From CBDAMZ01 sp965197375 (lineage in GTDB: Bacteria; Acidobacteriota; Vicinamibacteria; Vicinamibacterales; UBA8438): a stretch of 64,000 nt of DNA. Under the pieces are notes generated by a model. It saw only the letters and a list, made by a program, of their open reading frames with translations. It had not been told where the DNA came from and did not search any database. Positions within the stretch are counted from its first letter, which is position 1. The number at the start of each line of letters is the position of its first letter. Shown piece by piece: positions 62,670-64,000 of the stretch. Made by a program: the position numbers and the translations under genes. The stretch is taken from contig CBDAMZ010000007.1 of the NCBI GenBank assembly GCA_965197375.1, positions 186,001 through 250,000 on the forward strand, written 5' to 3'.

Positions 62670-64000
62670 CTATCTGCTAGTTACTGCTGCTCGTGATGCT
62701 GCCAGGGGCGCATGCTTGAGTGACTGCCGATAGTTTAGGATGGCCTCGAGTAAGGCGTCGGTGATGAGATCGCGATAAACCTCAGTGGAGAGCAGCGTGG
62801 CGTCCTGTCTGTTTGTTATAAAGGAAATTTCGGCGAGCACACCCGGCATGCGCGCCCCGATCAACACGACGAACGGAGCTCGCTTGACACCAAGATCTGG
62901 GATCTCGGCGTCGGCCCGGCGAAGCTGCTTAACCATAGAGCTTTGCACCAGTTCGGCGAAATTTCGAGATTCATTCACTTTGTTATTCGCTGCAATGGTC
63001 CCGAGCATGTCTTCGAGCTGACCCATCGTACCGAGCGAGGTGGCGTTTTCTCTTAGGGCCAGTTCCTGAGCGGCCGGGTCTTTCGTGAAATTCAAGAAGT
63101 AGGTTGCCACTCCGCGTGTGTCGGCGTGGTGGCTGGCGTTCGCGTGGATCGAGAGGAACAGATCGGCGTCCACTCGGTTCGCGAGTGCAGTTCTAGCCTC
63201 AAGGGGTATGTAGTCATCGTTACGTCGGGTCAGCACGACCTCGATCGGGTAGGTGGATAGCTGCTGTTCCAGGCGCTGCGCAATGTCGAGGACGAGGTCG
63301 GCCTCCTCGAGTCCCGGCACGTGGGCCCCTGGGTCATAGCCGCCGTGGCCCGCATCGATCACGATCCGCGAGATGTTGAGGCCGAGCTGCCGTGCGAGCG
63401 AGACATTTGTGTTCGCGGTAGCGACCGGAAATGACAGCGGCTCTGGCGGGTCGCGTGTTGGCGTCAGAGGAGGCAGCGCTAGAGACGCCGCGTCTGTCAC
63501 CTGCGAGGCGACCGGTTCGGGCTGGTCTTCACGCTCGTCGGCGAAGGTCCTGTGGCAGTCGGTGACAATGCGAAACGGGTCGTAAAGCGTGAAGGTTGAG
63601 CAGTGCTCCGCCCCTTCGGTATGGAGCACCAGTCTCGTAACGTGGTTAGGGTGACGGCCTAGTCTGATCTCCCGCACGAGATCGCCGTCGAACGTGAGCG
63701 TCGTGTTTCGGAGCGGAGGGGCTGCCTCTGTGCCCCGTAGATCAAAGAAGAGACGCGATGGGTGCTCGAGCCTTTCTGAGTGGAACCGAACCTCACCGTC
63801 GAGGTACGCGGTGACCCTGACGACATTGCCTCGGATTTCCCGCTCGATGTCATTCAGCCAGACGAGCTGTGCGAGCGTCCCGAAGCGGCGCCGGTATTCT
63901 TCGGCACGCGCGGCGAGCGAACTGCTGGGGTACTGCCTTGATAGTGTCTCAAGGAGCCGTATGCCAGCGTCCAGATCCTGTTGCTGGCGATAATAGTCGA
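62670..64000 (-). CDS. N-acetylmuramoyl-L-alanine amidase with AMIN domain (partial, runs off the window)
   Basis: The minus-strand frame is open to the window edge, so the N-terminus is missing; at least 443 residues are visible. From the edge: TPR-like helices (YYRQQQDLDAGIRLLETLS), an AMIN-like beta domain (GNVVRVTAYLDGEVRFH), a linker and the Amidase_3 domain with VIDAGHGGYDPGA, LFLSIHANAS and PGVLAEISFITN, carrying the zinc His residues and the catalytic Glu. It cleaves the amide between MurNAc and the stem peptide during cell separation. The AMIN domain targets such enzymes to the division site or outer membrane. Confidence 0.93.
   Translation of the reverse strand, partial: DYYRQQQDLDAGIRLLETLSRQYPSSSLAARAEEYRRRFGTLAQLVWLNDIEREIRGNVVRVTAYLDGEVRFHSERLEHPSRLFFDLRGTEAAPPLRNTTLTFDGDLVREIRLGRHPNHVTRLVLHTEGAEHCSTFTLYDPFRIVTDCHRTFADEREDQPEPVASQVTDAASLALPPLTPTRDPPEPLSFPVATANTNVSLARQLGLNISRIVIDAGHGGYDPGAHVPGLEEADLVLDIAQRLEQQLSTYPIEVVLTRRNDDYIPLEARTALANRVDADLFLSIHANASHHADTRGVATYFLNFTKDPAAQELALRENATSLGTMGQLEDMLGTIAANNKVNESRNFAELVQSSMVKQLRRADAEIPDLGVKRAPFVVLIGARMPGVLAEISFITNRQDATLLSTEVYRDLITDALLEAILNYRQSLKHAPLAASRAAVTSR

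Noticed and set aside
62590..62670. AAGCC/GGCTT near 62650 as a terminator of the amidase gene
   Set aside because: Stem is five bases with no T-run on either strand.

Overview
The window looks like chromosome from a moderately GC-rich (about 58-60% by eye), diderm, heterotrophic bacterium. BamD, a TonB-dependent receptor and an AMIN/Amidase_3 cell-wall amidase indicate an outer membrane. The mix of DUF6152 and DUF6644 proteins, a carboxypeptidase-regulatory/cytochrome c fusion, two bactofilins and a type III polyketide synthase cluster resembles Acidobacteriota of the Vicinamibacteria type. That placement is an inference from gene content, not from a marker tree.

Layout. 1-5.3 kb: a decayed stretch, a secreted cyclophilin, a small CxxC membrane protein and a frameshifted TonB-dependent receptor. 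5.4-8.8 kb: two inverted copies of an IS3-family element around a Yip1-like gene. 9-19 kb: an orphan groES with a basic N-terminal extension, a bactofilin, typA, a type III PKS/flavoprotein/methyltransferase operon, a Tat-exported dienelactone hydrolase and an AT-richer DEAD-box helicase. 19.1-26.3 kb: a lactonase-like gene cut by IS copy 3, DUF6152/DUF6644/cytochrome genes, a second bactofilin and tRNA-Gly(CCC). 26.4-36.3 kb: sugar-nucleotide genes, pgsA, and a long minus-strand operon def-fmt-rsmB-PASTA-rpe-thioesterase-epimerase-bamD. 36.8-42.7 kb: IS copies 4 and 5, which surround and split a small-subunit/sodium-solute-symporter pair, a truncated amidase and an HbpS-like protein. 42.7-48.3 kb: an SpmA/SpmB fusion, a beta-propeller protein and an S55 (SpoIVB-type) peptidase. 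48.4-59.5 kb: an aromatic amino acid supraoperon aroDE-trpEGDCFBA-chorismate mutase-aroF-tyrA. 59.5-64 kb: a JAMM protein, a secreted PKD-like protein, pepA and a peptidoglycan amidase that runs off the end.

The strongest new signal is upstream of aroDE. A promoter is followed by a 39-codon leader peptide with tandem Trp codons inside Tyr-Gly-Trp-Trp-Tyr-Arg-Leu-Phe. Three mutually exclusive stems follow (protector 48502-48510/48543-48551, antiterminator 48535-48545/48584-48594, terminator 48584-48596/48602-48614), and the terminator runs into eight T residues. This has the geometry of a ribosome-mediated attenuator placed in front of the whole shikimate/Trp/Tyr cluster.

Other notable points: an IS insertion that duplicated the ATG of a symporter gene; an rpe gene with no conventional start, apparently using CTG overlapping the upstream TGA; a dispersed hairpin repeat; and several otherwise intact genes broken by single-base frameshifts, which may be assembly errors or real decay.
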